This document shows, piece by piece, positions 1 to 11,741 of a DNA stretch of 64,000 nucleotides. The notes under the pieces are model-generated. The model did not search any database, was not told the DNA's origin, and saw only the letters and a program-made list of their open reading frames with translations. The translations under genes and the position numbers were made by a program. The stretch spans positions 17,851,204-17,915,203 of the forward strand of contig OZ024810.1 of NCBI GenBank assembly GCA_964017045.1, written 5' to 3'. Source of the stretch: Omphiscola glabra. Its lineage: Eukaryota > Mollusca > Gastropoda > Lymnaeidae. Numbering within the stretch: position 1 is the first letter of the stretch; every line of letters begins with the position of its first letter.

Positions 1-80
1 CCAGTAGCGTGCAATTACCAATGAGCAATTATTTAAATTAGTAGTAGTAAATAGCCTAGTGCTTAGGCACAAAACAATAG

Positions 81-606
81 CTAGGCTACTAATATCTCAT
101 TAGGAAATGGCGTCAGCGGGCCGTCGAGCTCACGCTCCTAATGCCCTCCCCGGCGCCCACTCGCACCTGCCAGCCGCCTCGGCGGCAGGCCGTGCGGGAG
201 GGCGTCAGAGACCTCCCCGGACGTGGAGCGTCCCCGCCCGCAACCGCTCGATCGGGTTCGCCGACGGAGACCCTCCCCGCCCGGAGACATCTGGTCGACC
301 GAAGGCGCTGTGTTTCAAGCGTCCGTGGTCCACTCTCCTAGGGGCCGGGACGGTAAATTAACGTCCTAAAATCTCCCCCCACCCGTCCCGGGGAAGCATC
401 GGACGCCCTCTAAGAGGGATTCTACAGTGGGTTTCCACCCCGCAACTAATTTGCGAGATAGCTGGGACGAAACGGTTGCCTAGGAGCAGCTTTCTCAGGG
501 CTGCATATTTAGAATCACCGGCTATAGGCTTCCACCACAGCCTATAGCCTCATATCCCTTAACGGCTTAACGGCAACTTGTAATCATGATCCCTAGGCTA
601 CTAATA
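81..606. mobile_element. GC-rich insertion with 14-bp target duplication
   Basis: A GC- and CpG-rich block (about 107-480) stands out from AT-rich flanks. The 14-mer CTAGGCTACTAATA occurs at 81-94 and 593-606 and brackets 498 bp, like a target-site duplication. Inside, 520-529 and 540-549 form a perfect 10-bp hairpin (GGCTATAGGC/GCCTATAGCC). No poly(A) tail, terminal inverted repeat or recognisable protein was seen. Family unknown; the small open frames inside are not supported. Confidence 0.5.
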
Positions 607-1899
607 GTAGCTAGCTAATGTCATTGACTAAAGTAAGAGTAATAGAAGTGTTTCAAAGTGTTGAGTAGTTTATCTAGTTTAATAGTAGTTAACTAGCCCT
701 TCTCAGCTTCTGAGATGTTAAATTAAACAACTCAATGAATAAGACACTACACGTTCTAACTTACTTTAAATCTAATTTACTAAACTAAATAAAGTGTTAT
801 TCTTATTTTATGTCGTTAACTTTATAATAAAGTATGCTTTTTAATAATATTAGAATATATTAATAATATGAAATATGATACATAATAGTTCACAATACAG
901 TATACAACTTTTTATGATTATTTTACTTATTAAACTTATTTCTTACCATCAACAATGCAAAAACTAAAGCTCATTAATAGTAAATGACCAAGCAAGAAAG
1001 ACTTATTAATATCCATTGTCTCATAAGGAATATCATCACTAATTCGTTGACACCATACTTTTTTTCTCTGACACCAATCGTAATATCGTAGTACTGTAAT
1101 TGAGTTTTTTCACAAACAACAGATAACACGGAGCAATTACTGTTTCTGCAATAATATAGAGCGGATGCCAAATTACTGCTGTAAGGAAAATACTACGCTG
1201 TGATGTTTGTTTTTTCTTTGCTGATAACTTCAAATCTATAAACTGCTTCCGAATTATTTTTATTCATATTCGGTACATTTTAAGGGTGAAACGAAAGATT
1301 TTTGGGGTTAAAAAAAAAACAACAGTAAGGCATGCGTAAAATAATAATACAAATTAAAAAGAATTGTTTCGGCGGAGTAATTTATCTTAAACCAATCACA
1401 TAATGTAAATGTCGAATCAGTGCTACAAAAAAAAAATTCTTTTAAAATGCCGTAATATCCCCCAAAAGTTTTAATTTCACATGTTTTCCCCACCCTAGCA
1501 TTTGGTCTCATTTTCATACGGCTAATGTATAATATTGTTATATATTAATAACAGTAAAGTGATTTTTTTTTAAGTTTAAGTATAGGGCAAAGAGAGGGGT
1601 GGATGGGCGGGGGCAAACCAAAATAAAGGCTTCGCTGGTCACTAAGATAGCGAGTAATCAGTTCGCGAGCTGCATGTCATTACAACTAATATTTTAAATG
1701 TCTAATATTAAAATATGCACACACTAAATGTGTATAGAAATGTGTATCTGCGCTTAAAAATTGCACTCTAGACACATCTCTTCAAACTATACTATTCCGA
1801 CAGATGTACCCGGGCGACAGCTGGTTAGGGGCGCCAAAATGTGCTTTGTTATTATTTTATTAATGAAAATAATGGGTTTGAGAGTTGAAAAAAGGAAAA
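607..1899. other. AT-rich intergenic, nothing recognised
   Basis: Mostly AT-rich sequence with short homopolymers; no exon, tRNA or repeat family recognised. Confidence 0.5.
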
Positions 1900-1977
1900 G
1901 AGGGCGCTTTAAAATGAATCTTGTCCCCGAGCGAGAATCTTGTCCCCGGGCGCCAAACACTCTAGCTACGCCTATGT
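1900..1977 (-). mobile_element. hAT-like terminus
   Basis: Ends in CTAGCTACGCCTATG, a variant of the CAGTGGCGTAGCTAG terminus seen several times at 5.2-6.1 kb. A short tandem pair (AATCTTGTCCCCG) lies inside. The partner end was not found. Confidence 0.35.
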
Positions 1978-2056
1978 GGACGGGGTCAATATTTGTACAC
2001 ATCAGTTTTAAATGAATAATTATATGTAACTGTTTTTTATGTCATGTTCCTTTTTT

Positions 2057-2145
2057 TTCTTTTAGCTAATTTTGTGAGCAGCGCGGTGAGCCCAGCCCTG
2101 AGATCACTAGTCTTTATTACCGTAATAATAATAATGTAAATTAAC
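2057..2145 (+). mobile_element. Non-LTR retrotransposon 3' tail
   Basis: GCGGTGAGCCCAGCCCTGAG followed by (TAA)n. Same tail as the longer copy ending near 25130, so a severely 5'-truncated copy of that element. Confidence 0.55.
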
Positions 2146-3934
2146 GAAGTGTCTGCGTACACCGCGGCAAAAAATTACCATTGGCCTTGTCTTGAGATAT
2201 GACTATTAGATATGATCTTGTGTGGTCTTTTGGTTAACACTAGATTGCGGCTAGATGATAACACAAATGGTGTATAGGGTTAAATACCCAGGTGCGGGTC
2301 AAGTTTTACTAGGCTGGAACCTTCTTTCCTTTTCTCATATGTATATTTTTTAAAAAAATATTATCAAAATAAAAATGTTCATTTGTGACAAAAAACAATT
2401 TTATTTTATTGTGTAGTAAAACTGCACCTTATGTGCCGATTATCAAGTATTTAAACTTGAACAAGATGTGGCGGCCTTTAACAATAATCCGGTTAACTGC
2501 GTTAAGATAAGCCATACCCCCGGCTCCCAAAAACGTTTTAATGACTAGCACAAAATCTTGGGACCAAAGCAAAATGCTGATATTTGCAGTTATGTGCTTA
2601 TTCCCAGGTTCAGTCAGCTTGATATTCTTAACATATACACTTGCGAAAAAAAGGAGGACTTGGAATCCACTCCCCCCAAGCATATTTGTAACCCCATACC
2701 CCATCTGATCACAAAATTGTACCCCCCCCCACACAAAACAAAAACTAGTGGAAGGCAAAAAAGAGGTCTTCATGCTGGCGTAAAGAATTTTTTTTAATTT
2801 CAAAATTTGCTGCTTTTTTTTTAGCTCTAATATTCAAAATTGTAGGATATAGGCTAATTTACAATAATTGAAGCTATATTTGTATTGCAATAGATTTTTT
2901 AAAAATAATTGAAGTGGTTAATTTTGAAATAATCATTTTTTAACATGAATAACCCCCTCCTCCCCCACCCTCACTTCCATTTGTGTATGTTTTAGAAAAA
3001 AAGTTGTCTTCTCCCTATATCCTAGAGCTTTTGCCACAAAAGTAAAGGACCGTACCCATTATCTCCCTCACAACCCACCAAATAATATCAAAAATATTAA
3101 TATTTCATAGAAAAAACACAGTTACTTTGAAGGTCATTACCATGCGCCATGCATTCCTGTAGGACTCGATCCTTGCGCAAAAAAATAATTCAAAGTACTA
3201 CTTTTGTTTGATCTTGCAGTTATTAAATGAATAAAAAAAATAAACTTCATTAAGAGGAGTATAAAATTAATTTTATATATACTGGTCAGGGCAAAAAGTT
3301 AAAAATAAAAGATTTACAAAGGCTCAAAGGTATAACCGCTGAGGCGTACGCAGGACAAAGTCCCGTAAGTAGTGCCGGTCAAACTGTCAAATTAAATGCT
3401 ACATTAAAAAAAAAAAAAAGAAGAAAACTTAACTGATGTGAATGTGATATCCTATTATCTCTTTTCTCACTTAACTTTATGTTTATAATATCGATATCTC
3501 TGACAAATGAATAAAGAACGAAATCCATTATTTGATAAAGCAGGCATCCGCCAGGCACTGCAACTGAGGTTATTACTTCCCTTGCCCCCAGAGTTATCGT
3601 TATTTAAGAAGGAGATCAAAGAATGCAAATAAAGATTTCAATCAACTGAATATTGGGAAATATATAGCCTACTTTATTTGCATACGATTTACCTTAGATA
3701 AACTCACACATTAATAAATATATTTGTAACTCATGTCTGCTGTTATGGGATATGCCTTTCATTCTTTCATATACGATTTATACAAATGAACATTTTTCAA
3801 AACCCATAAAAATGTATAGTCTAGACCTTTCTAAAAAAACAATTTTTTGAACACGGGTAAAATTTGGAAATATTTAGAGTCTAATTATTATAAATAAGTT
3901 GTTGTTTTTTTTCATTTGCGTTGTGGCACTCTAT
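2146..3934. other. AT-rich intergenic, nothing recognised
   Basis: No coding exon or repeat family seen; poly(A), poly(T) and short C runs only. Confidence 0.5.
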
Positions 3935-4345
3935 AGGCAGTAAGGAGGTGGAGGTACAGGTATAGGTCCCCATAGGGAGTGGATCAGGCGGATGTTTAGG
4001 TGTGTAGGAAGAGCATGTACAGGAGGGGGTATAGCTAGAGCATGTACAGGATGAGGTTTGGGTGTAGGAGCATGTACAGGGGGATGTATAGGTGTAGGAA
4101 GAGCGTGTACAGGAGAGGGGTAAAGGAGTAGGAAGAGAATGTAAAGGGTGAAGTATAGGTGTATGAAGAGACTGTATAGGAGGAGATTTATGTGTAGGAG
4201 AGAATGTAAAGGATGAGGTTTAGGTGTTGGAAGAGCGCGTATAGATATTGGTATAGGATGAGATATAGGATTAGGAAGAGCACGTACATAGGTAGTGGTA
4301 CAGGAGGAGAGATAAGAATAGGAAGAGGTATAGAGGTACATATAT
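3935..4345. repeat. Degenerate purine-rich minisatellite
   Basis: Imperfect tandem units built on GTAGGAAGAGCATGTACAGG and GAGGTATAG blocks, roughly 25-30 bp, strongly diverged. Long minus-strand frames here are repeat translations, not genes. Confidence 0.75.
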
Positions 4346-4391
4346 ATTTAGAGAGAGAGAGATACACAGAGGTACATATCAACACAAAGAA

Positions 4392-4440
4392 ATGGGATTG
4401 CCTCCGACTAACGTTTAAACCATTCGGCCACACAGCTTAG
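4392..4440 (-). mobile_element. tRNA-like A-box segment, partial SINE or tRNA relic
   Basis: On the minus strand GCTGTGTGGCCGAATGG followed by TTTAAACGTTAG resembles the 5' part of a Ser/Leu-type tRNA with an A box. No B box or acceptor partner is present before the minisatellite, so it is a fragment. Confidence 0.4.
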
Positions 4441-5239
4441 TGAGTTCACTGGCAAAATAGTTTATGTCTTTCGCACAGATTTTTTCTTTTCTTAACCAGG
4501 TTGAACTTTCACCCCTCCGCGGCACACGTGACACACATGACTCTTTTTGAAACAGGCGTCACACTGTTTCTACCATACAACTGTACAAAAAATAAGCAAT
4601 CATTTCAATATGCTTTTACATCCCCCTATATATCCCCGTGGATTACAATTAATAACTGTAATGGCTCCTAGTTGTATTTTTTCCTATAATAAGCATTATA
4701 AATACCGTAACTATGACAAATTTAATGAAGTATCGTTTTAGTTATGCCAGGGATCTAATTAGTTCCGAAAACACCGTTTTGACCATGATTGAAAGTGTTC
4801 GGTAACTTTCGTAAGTGACAGGAAGCTATAGTTATCTAAATTCTGAGAAATAAAGCTTTCTATTGATACCAAATAGGATGTGATAACCCTTCAATTGTTT
4901 CTTACGATCTGTGTGTATGTGGCTTCATGTGATCAGAGCTTTTCAAAATAAAGGCTTATCAAGAACTATTTACGATCCAACATAAGACAATAAAGGCTTT
5001 TTGATCTGGCTCTAATATCAATTAAAATAGATGCGGTGAAGGATATTGATTTTGCTCAAGTAATTGACCGATTTGCAGCTTTAAAAATCAGGAAAGGAAC
5101 ATTTTTAATAAAGTAAATTTAATGTAAAAATAGCGATACCGTAACGCTGTTAAAGTTCTTAAATACATCACCTTATGAACTTCATTTTTTTTTTCTTGTT
5201 TTTGTTATACTGTGGACTTATTTCAACAAGGAAAAATCC
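4441..5239. other. AT-rich intergenic, nothing recognised
   Basis: No exon or repeat family recognised. Confidence 0.5.
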
Positions 5240-5315
5240 GTCGTCGAAGTGGGAAAAAAAAGGGGGGGGGTGACACCATGAATTTACCGCACCGGGTGAC
5301 ACCAACCCTAGCTAC
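5240..5315. mobile_element. hAT-like terminus with G tract
   Basis: Poly(A)/poly(G), two GGTGACACC copies and CCCTAGCTACGCCAATG. Same terminal family as the neighbouring CAGTGGCGTAGC elements; complete ends not defined. Confidence 0.4.
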
Positions 5316-5516
5316 GCCAATGTGTAAACCCTTTTTTCAATGAAAATATGTCCGAGTTTTCTTTGAGAAAAGTGAATATTTCATAGATGAGCGTTGATAC
5401 TCCTATCCGATTTTCTCACTTTATTATTTAGGGTTTAGTTCTGTAAGTGTAAGAGAGTAAACGTTACCATATGATGAGCCAATATGTTTTTTTTTTGTAT
5501 TATAATTAATAGTGCA

Positions 5517-5848
5517 CAGTGGCATAGCTAAGATTTGTGCCATCAGGGGCGATTTAAGATTTTTTTCCGCCTCCTTCCACGAAAAAAAAAACACCCTCTG
5601 CAGTTGACCGAAAATATCGCCTTTCATGTAAAGAAAAAAAGGGCCACCTGGGGCCAGTGGCGTAGCGAGCTTAACTCGCTCCCGGGGCACAATACCTTTT
5701 TAGCGCCCCCCCCCTATTCGAAAACCATACAATATTATATGTAAAATATACCATTTGGCGCCCTTTTGTGAGTAGCGCCCGGGGCATGATGCCCCCCTTG
5801 CCCCCATCGCTACGCCACTGCCTGGGGCGGACCTTTCCTACGCCACTG
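5517..5848. mobile_element. Outer hAT MITE interrupted by a second MITE
   Basis: Starts CAGTGGCATAGCTAAG and ends CCTACGCCACTG. Candidate 8-bp target duplication ATAGTGCA/CTCGTGCA (6 of 8 match). Split by the element at 5655-5820. Confidence 0.55.
5655..5820. mobile_element. hAT MITE with perfect 8-bp target duplication
   Basis: 166 bp. Terminal inverted repeat CAGTGGCGTAGCGA at both ends and CCTGGGGC at 5647-5654 and 5821-5828. The 8-bp duplication and CAGTG start indicate the hAT superfamily. Non-autonomous; younger than the outer copy. Confidence 0.85.
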
Positions 5849-5993
5849 CTCGTGCATAATGTTTTATACGTTTACCTTAATATGGCGCTATTGCATCAAC
5901 GCCTGGGAAGGGTGGGGAGGAGGGGGTCGGTCCACCTGGTCGGCACTTTTTTTCTATATACTTTATCTATATTTTCGGCCTGTGCATAATTTC

Positions 5994-6068
5994 TTCATGG
6001 GTTGAGGCGGTTGGGGGGGAGGGGGTCCTGACCCGCTTCACGTGGCACTAACCCTAGCTACGCCACTG
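5994..6068. mobile_element. hAT-like terminus
   Basis: G-rich block then CACTAACCCTAGCTACGCCACTG, the same terminus as the MITEs just upstream. Confidence 0.45.
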
Positions 6069-6231
6069 AATGCAACTCAGTCCACTTCTTTATGAGCTTT
6101 GTAAAAATAATTTCCTTATGCGCTCCTAAATCATTTATTCGAATGCGATAAAACTTTGGTGAGATGTTGCGAGCATAGCATGCCCGCAATCTTAATGTAA
6201 TTAGTTATGGTGTGTTGGGTGTAGGCCCACA

Positions 6232-6430
6232 AATCTTTTGCTGCCCTCTTGGACACTACTTCTCAGCTAAATGCTATATTATTTTGAAAATTTTAAAATA
6301 TATTTTTAAATTTTATTCGTTTTTTCTGTTTGTTCGCTGATGACGGCTTCCTGCCGACCCGTTCGTTGTTTTGTTGCGTTCCTTTTTTCAGGTTTGACCT
6401 TACTGTGTTTTACCAATTTCCTAGTTATGG
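6232..6430 (+). mobile_element. Penelope-like pLTR copy A with hammerhead-like motif
   Basis: From CTTTTGCTGCCCTC to AATTTCCTAG. Homologous to copy B (6899-7060), and its 3' half to 61050-61145. At 6336 CTGATGA, then a CGGC/GCCG stem, then GACCC where active hammerheads have GAAAC, then CGTTCG...GCGTTC. Penelope-like elements are known to carry minimal hammerhead ribozymes in their pLTRs. This copy keeps the first core box but not the second. Confidence 0.6.
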
Positions 6431-6898
6431 TGTTTTTCTTCTTCGTCCCGTTTTAATACTGAATAAAATGTCGCCGAATAACAGGTTAAGGTCCTCATAA
6501 CACTTTTGTTAAATATAAATTCATTTTAGCCAGGGTGTTGATGATTTGTTCGTGTTTTGTGCCAGGGACGTCATTTGGGTAGGGCAGGGAGGGGCATTTG
6601 ACCCCCCCTCCCTTTTTGAATTTGCAGTTTTTTTTAAAATTGATATGTACTGTAGTGCCTCCGGTAATAAACAACAAGCCGACCAAGTTTTGGTTTTGCC
6701 CCATCCCCTTTGAAAAACCTGAAATCACTCCCCATCAAATTTTCGCCCCCCCCCCCCCCGGTTGCAGGCGTACTATTTGGACACCGCAATACGTTAACTA
6801 CGTACAAGAAGTTTTCTAATCCCACCCCACTCCAAAAAAACCCGTAATCAAATAATTGATACAAAATACTAATAAAAATGTCGTCACAATTTTGTTCA

Positions 6899-7060
6899 AT
6901 TCACAATTCTTTTGCTGCCCTCTCAGATACTACATTTTAGCTAAGTGCTCTTTTTAATTCATTCTGTTTTTACTGTTGTTTGTTCGCCTGAATGCTCCTT
7001 GTCTATACGTTTGTTGTGCTCCTGGTTTTCCCATACTTTGTTTCACTAATTTCCTCGTCA
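6899..7060 (+). mobile_element. Penelope-like pLTR copy B, degenerate hammerhead
   Basis: Same order as copy A: CTTTTGCTGCCCTCTCAG, TTTGTTCGCCTGAATG, ACGTTTGTTG, TTTCACTAATTTCCTCG. Spacing of about 650 bp from copy A suggests a tandem pLTR arrangement. Confidence 0.55.
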
Positions 7061-7350
7061 ATAAAACACGCGAGGAAGCACAAAAGTATTAATAAAAATG
7101 TTCAAAATTGTTAAACATATTCAGTTCGTCAAATCTCGGCAGTGAGACGAGAAGCTGAGTCCCTTCAGTCTAGCAGGCGATGTCACTACGTGTAAAAAAT
7201 CCGAGACTCGATAGGCTCAAGCCACAAACAAATTTTCGTCTTAAAGCTTCTAGCTGCAGTGGTAGGACCTACTCTCTGTGCTGACGCAAGAACTGTAAAT
7301 GAATGTGTCATTGAATGTGTAAGACAAATGTTTACTACTATAACATGTTT

Positions 7351-7646
7351 GTTTTAACCTAAGACTAAGATACATCATTTACAAATTAATTGACCTTTAC
7401 CCCAAGACTAGGATACACCATTTACAAACAAATTAAGTTTTACCCTAAGACACATCATTTACAAATTAATTAAGTTTTACCCCAAGACTAGAATACACCA
7501 TTTACAAACAAATTAAGTTTTACCTTAAGACACATTCACATCATTTACAAATTAATTAAGTTTTACCCCAAGACTAGAATACACCATTTACAAACAAATT
7601 AAGTTTTACCTTAAGACACATCCACATCATTTACAAATTAATTAAG
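7351..7646. repeat. About 40-bp minisatellite
   Basis: Alternating variants of a unit with AAGTTTTACCCCAAGACTAG and CACCATTTACAAACAAATTA, about seven copies, forming a higher-order pair of about 80 bp. Confidence 0.85.
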
Positions 7647-7648
7647 AT

Positions 7649-9141
7649 GTGTGAATGAACAAAGAGAAGATTGAATAAAACAAGAGTTGCGTGGCATGTC
7701 TTTTCTAAACTTTTATTAAGGAGACTGAAATGCGTCAAAGATATCTAAATTATCCAATACCCATCTTACAACAACAAAAATAAAAAATACTAAACTTGTA
7801 ATGGTTCTTAAAATATGATAGAAGGAAAATATATACTTATACCAGTATGGACTTTGTGTCCAATTTCCTTAAATTTTTTTTTTTAAGTCAAAAAAAAAAA
7901 AAGGTGCAGATACAAAGATTTTTAAAACACATCTGCCTACAGATAAAGCAGCTTTTAAAAAAAAAATGTCTAAAGACTTTTCAACTGTTGAAACAATAAA
8001 TAAATACCACAATTTAAACATTTTTTTTTTAAAGAAAGCATATGCATGATGAGAAATGTTGCCTTAATATAAATTGCAACTATATAAGAGCAGAAATGTT
8101 ACGATGGGCAAAAAAAACATTTAGGCCGACTTTGAAAGCACAAAAGTTTGGTTGTTTTATTTGGTTCCCCAGACCAAGAGATATATTATAATCATTAATC
8201 AGGGTGGGCTGTAGTCTGTAGTATATGTATACATATATGGCAACCTTCTACAATTTACAACAAGAGCTTTATTAGAAAATAAATTATTTTGTACAGTATC
8301 CACTGCATATCACCCAGGTTAGGAAAACGTGCAGCTAAATATATTGCAGTGTAGAGTAGATGACTGAGTTGCAGAGGCCTATATTGGCCACATACGTTGA
8401 AATAATTCACAGAAGATACTGAGAACACATCTCTATTAGATCTGAACATTGTGTTACATTATGGCAGAAATATGAATGAGATTTAAATAATTTTTATTTT
8501 AAACTTTTCTTTGTTGTTTTGAAATACAAATTTCAATTATGTCTTAATCTTAAAAATATTTTAAAATCTAAGTTATTTGTTTTGAAACTGTATTTCCCAT
8601 TATTTTTCAGATATATTTTCTTTCATTGTGACACCATTATTGCTGTGCTTGCTTGTTTAACTTAGAGCACCATCCAGCCCTGAGCCTTGAAATTTTTCTT
8701 TACAGTTAATTCAATTTCAAAAGCAATTCACAAATTTTTTTGCTAATCATTTACATCCTTATTTGCTGTTGTTTTTGGACTTTCAGGACTCTGAAGGACT
8801 GGCTTGATGTCTAATCTACCTGGACATGCATTTTGATATGTATCTTATGTATGTACACATGACAGGATTGATCATGAAGGCAAAATATTCCTATCTTTAT
8901 ATAAAAACAACCACAGATGCACACTCTAGATCATCGTTCGCAAAAAAAAACCAAAAAAAAAAAAAAAAGGATAAAATTTACAGTTATCAAATTTTTTCTT
9001 CACAAATTGAAAAACCTTTAAAAAATTGTATTGCGTTTGAGAACAATTAAGACACCGCTTAAACCAGGGGATTCTCAAGCCAGAGTCTTCAACTCCTTTG
9101 GAGATCCATGGGAATTTATGAGCTTGGGTAGTTGTCTTTAT
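7649..9141. other. AT-rich 3' flank of the ORP gene
   Basis: No exon recognised. A minus-strand AATAAA at about 7715 could be a distal polyadenylation signal if the ORP 3' UTR is very long, but other AATAAA words are common here. Confidence 0.3.
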
Positions 9142-9504
9142 TACCGTAATTTCGCGTATATAAGACGCAACTTATACAAAGTTTTACGTACCCGGCACCC
9201 AGGGTGTAAAATATTTTGTACACACATCGTCGTTGCGGTCTTGCCTCAGACAAATCTTTGATCTACCGGTAAACTAAGATGGTAATGAAGCCTTGTTTAC
9301 ATCCGACGGGTGATGAAAACATTAGACAAATTTTCATTTATGATAAAAGAAAGGAAACCATTGGATATACATTGCTCAGTGCGGCAGATTGCTAGGCCAC
9401 TTGCGTCTTAAGTAATTATTTTTACACAAACCATCAATACCAGCGTTCATATACGGGTACATATCTTATAATTAGGTGCGTCTTGTACGCACGAAAATAC
9501 GGTA
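9142..9504. mobile_element. MITE with TACCGTA termini
   Basis: 363 bp. Left TACCGTAATTTCGCGTATAT AAGACGC; right arm is its inverse (GCGTCTTGTACGCACG then AAAATACGGTA). TA-type ends suggest the Tc1/mariner-pogo group. No transposase. A shorter related pattern is at 53084-53228. Confidence 0.7.
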
Positions 9505-11741
9505 ATAGAACTCGACAACTAGAAAATCCATACATTATTTTTATCTTATCTTTCATGATAAATCTTTTATAACACAAGTATAATGGGGAAGAAAATCCCA
9601 TTTTAAAAAAAAACCCACAAAAAACCTGGTTAAAATAAACAACAAAGCAATTAATTACTGTATCAAACAATCATCACATGAATTAAACAAACAACTGGTC
9701 CAACACATGTACATAGAGAAATTTTGATCACTACAAACAAATTTGTTTATTAACTCACTGTTATAGAAAATGTGTGTTTTCAACTTATTAATAGCTAATC
9801 AGGAAAAAAAAGAAGAAAAAAGTATTACAGCTAATGTATTTACATGTTCTTATGTGACAGTGACATAGTTAAAATTTGCGTAAGAAAATCTGGCAGAGAG
9901 AGGGAGTGTAGCAAAAAAAAGAAGAGGAATAGCTAACAATTTTATCACAGATGAGGAACAAGAAGGATCATGTGAGAACAAGCAATCTTCAAAATGAACC
10001 ATGCATGGGCCGGCTTTTAAAATCAAGTAATAAGCAGATTACAAAAGGTAAATATTTGTATGCAATACTTGTATTTAAAATTTTCCTTCAGAACAAATTA
10101 AACATTTTATTAAAAAATAATAACTGTTCATGACTTAAGGAATATTGTTTTTATTCTATATTATTATTATTATTTGTTGTTTTATATAGCGCGGTACCCC
10201 AGTGATAAATTAATTTTTTTAAACTTAACAATCATTGTTTACTATATACATCTTCTAAAAACTCCTGTGTACAGCATAGATCTACAGTCGTCATAACTAA
10301 CTAAAACTCTCAAGAAACAACCACAAACACTTACATTACTTAGTTAATTAGGCGGGCAAACAAAACTGCAACAAAAATTAGGAACACATTCAGTGGAATA
10401 TCCTGGAAGGCAAACACATTGTGCTTCACGTTATCGTGGTCTCTTCAGAAAACAAACAACCATGTCGGCCATTTCCAAAATTGGTGTGCACGCTGGTTCA
10501 AATGGGGCAAGGATACTTTATATAGGCCTAAATAAATATGGGGCTTTAATTATTTTATGAAGTTAATTGGGGGGGGGGGGGCAGGGGAGGGAGGGGGGGG
10601 GCAGGATTAATTAAAAAAAAAATAAGGTTGTCAACAATTTAAAAAAAAATTAATAAATTATGTGATCATAAACAAACCATTTGGAAACTCCTGATTTATA
10701 TATATGATATATGCTATATAAATATAGATTACAGATAAGTTATTAATGCTCGCCGATTTATACAAATGTTAGAAAACCAAATTATAATTAACTGTTACTA
10801 AATAATGAAATACTTTCTTTAAATTTAAATTAATTGGAAGACACTCTACTTTAAAAAAAAAAAAATAGTAAAACACAGGTGCAAGAATATTTGTCAGCTT
10901 TCAAAAGTAAATGGATCATTACAATAAACATCAAGCAGTTACAGGCCTTTTAATGCTCCCCCCCCACATATCTTGTCATTGTTACAAATGACATCCCACA
11001 AACACCCTAAACCTAACCCTAACACACAGATGGCTCAACAAAAACACCCCCCCCCCCCCCCCCCAATTGAAATCATAAGTAAACCAAAATCCCTGCTGAG
11101 TTAAAACATGACAAAATAAAAAAATCTTATAAAACTTCAAATAACATGCATAAACTTAAACCCACAATAACTTTTAATAATGAATTCATTGCAATCCATC
11201 CACTGTCACAGACGTCCAAGACATATATTGTGTGTGGCCCACTGTGCAGATAAGCCCAAAAGTCACATGCAAATGAATCCACAGAAAGTTGTCTCAGACA
11301 GTGGACATAGCGGAATGAGAAGCTGATTTTAAAAAAAAAAAGCATTGCCCCTCAAGAATAATCAGTACTACAGCAATATAAAGGTAGTTATTGTAAGTCA
11401 CTCTTGTCTTCAGTTGTGAAGAATCATAAAAATGGGTAAACAAGTTGGCATAACAATTACAATGTGCAAAGGGTTTTGGGCCCTAACCAGCATAGTATTA
11501 ATAGTAAATTCTTAACTATTGTAAGCAGTCTAAAATGTGATAGAATAAAAGACTATCTAGCTTTAAAAGTGCCAAAAATGATTAAAGCAGTTTAAAAAAA
11601 CAAACAAAAAACAACGGTACTTTCTTCTTTTTTTTTAAAAATAATAAATCTATTTGTCAATGAGGCATCATATCAACATGAATGAAAGAACATTAAAAAA
11701 ATATAGGACTTCTCACAACCATTGCTTTAGTGATCAGTATT
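9505..11741. other. AT-rich, homopolymer-rich 3' flank
   Basis: Contains a probable non-LTR 3' tail on the minus strand (10158-10201: GGGGTACCGCGC then ATA-rich and (AAT)n), a G-rich run at 10569-10608 and a 20-base C run at about 11046. No exon recognised. Confidence 0.4.

Noticed and set aside
107..361. Open frame of 84 codons in the GC-rich block
   Set aside because: GC-rich DNA has few stops; overlapping open frames in the same stretch, no recognisable domain and Arg/Pro/Ala-rich composition.
3931..4341. 136-codon minus-strand frame (Leu/Tyr/Pro rich)
   Set aside because: Translation of the purine-rich minisatellite.
7351..7646. Possible transposon termini in the ATTAATTAAG repeats
   Set aside because: Simple head-to-tail tandem repeat without inverted ends.
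11001..11022. Telomere-like CCCTAAACCTAACCCTAA
   Set aside because: Only about three imperfect units; no extended interstitial telomere array.
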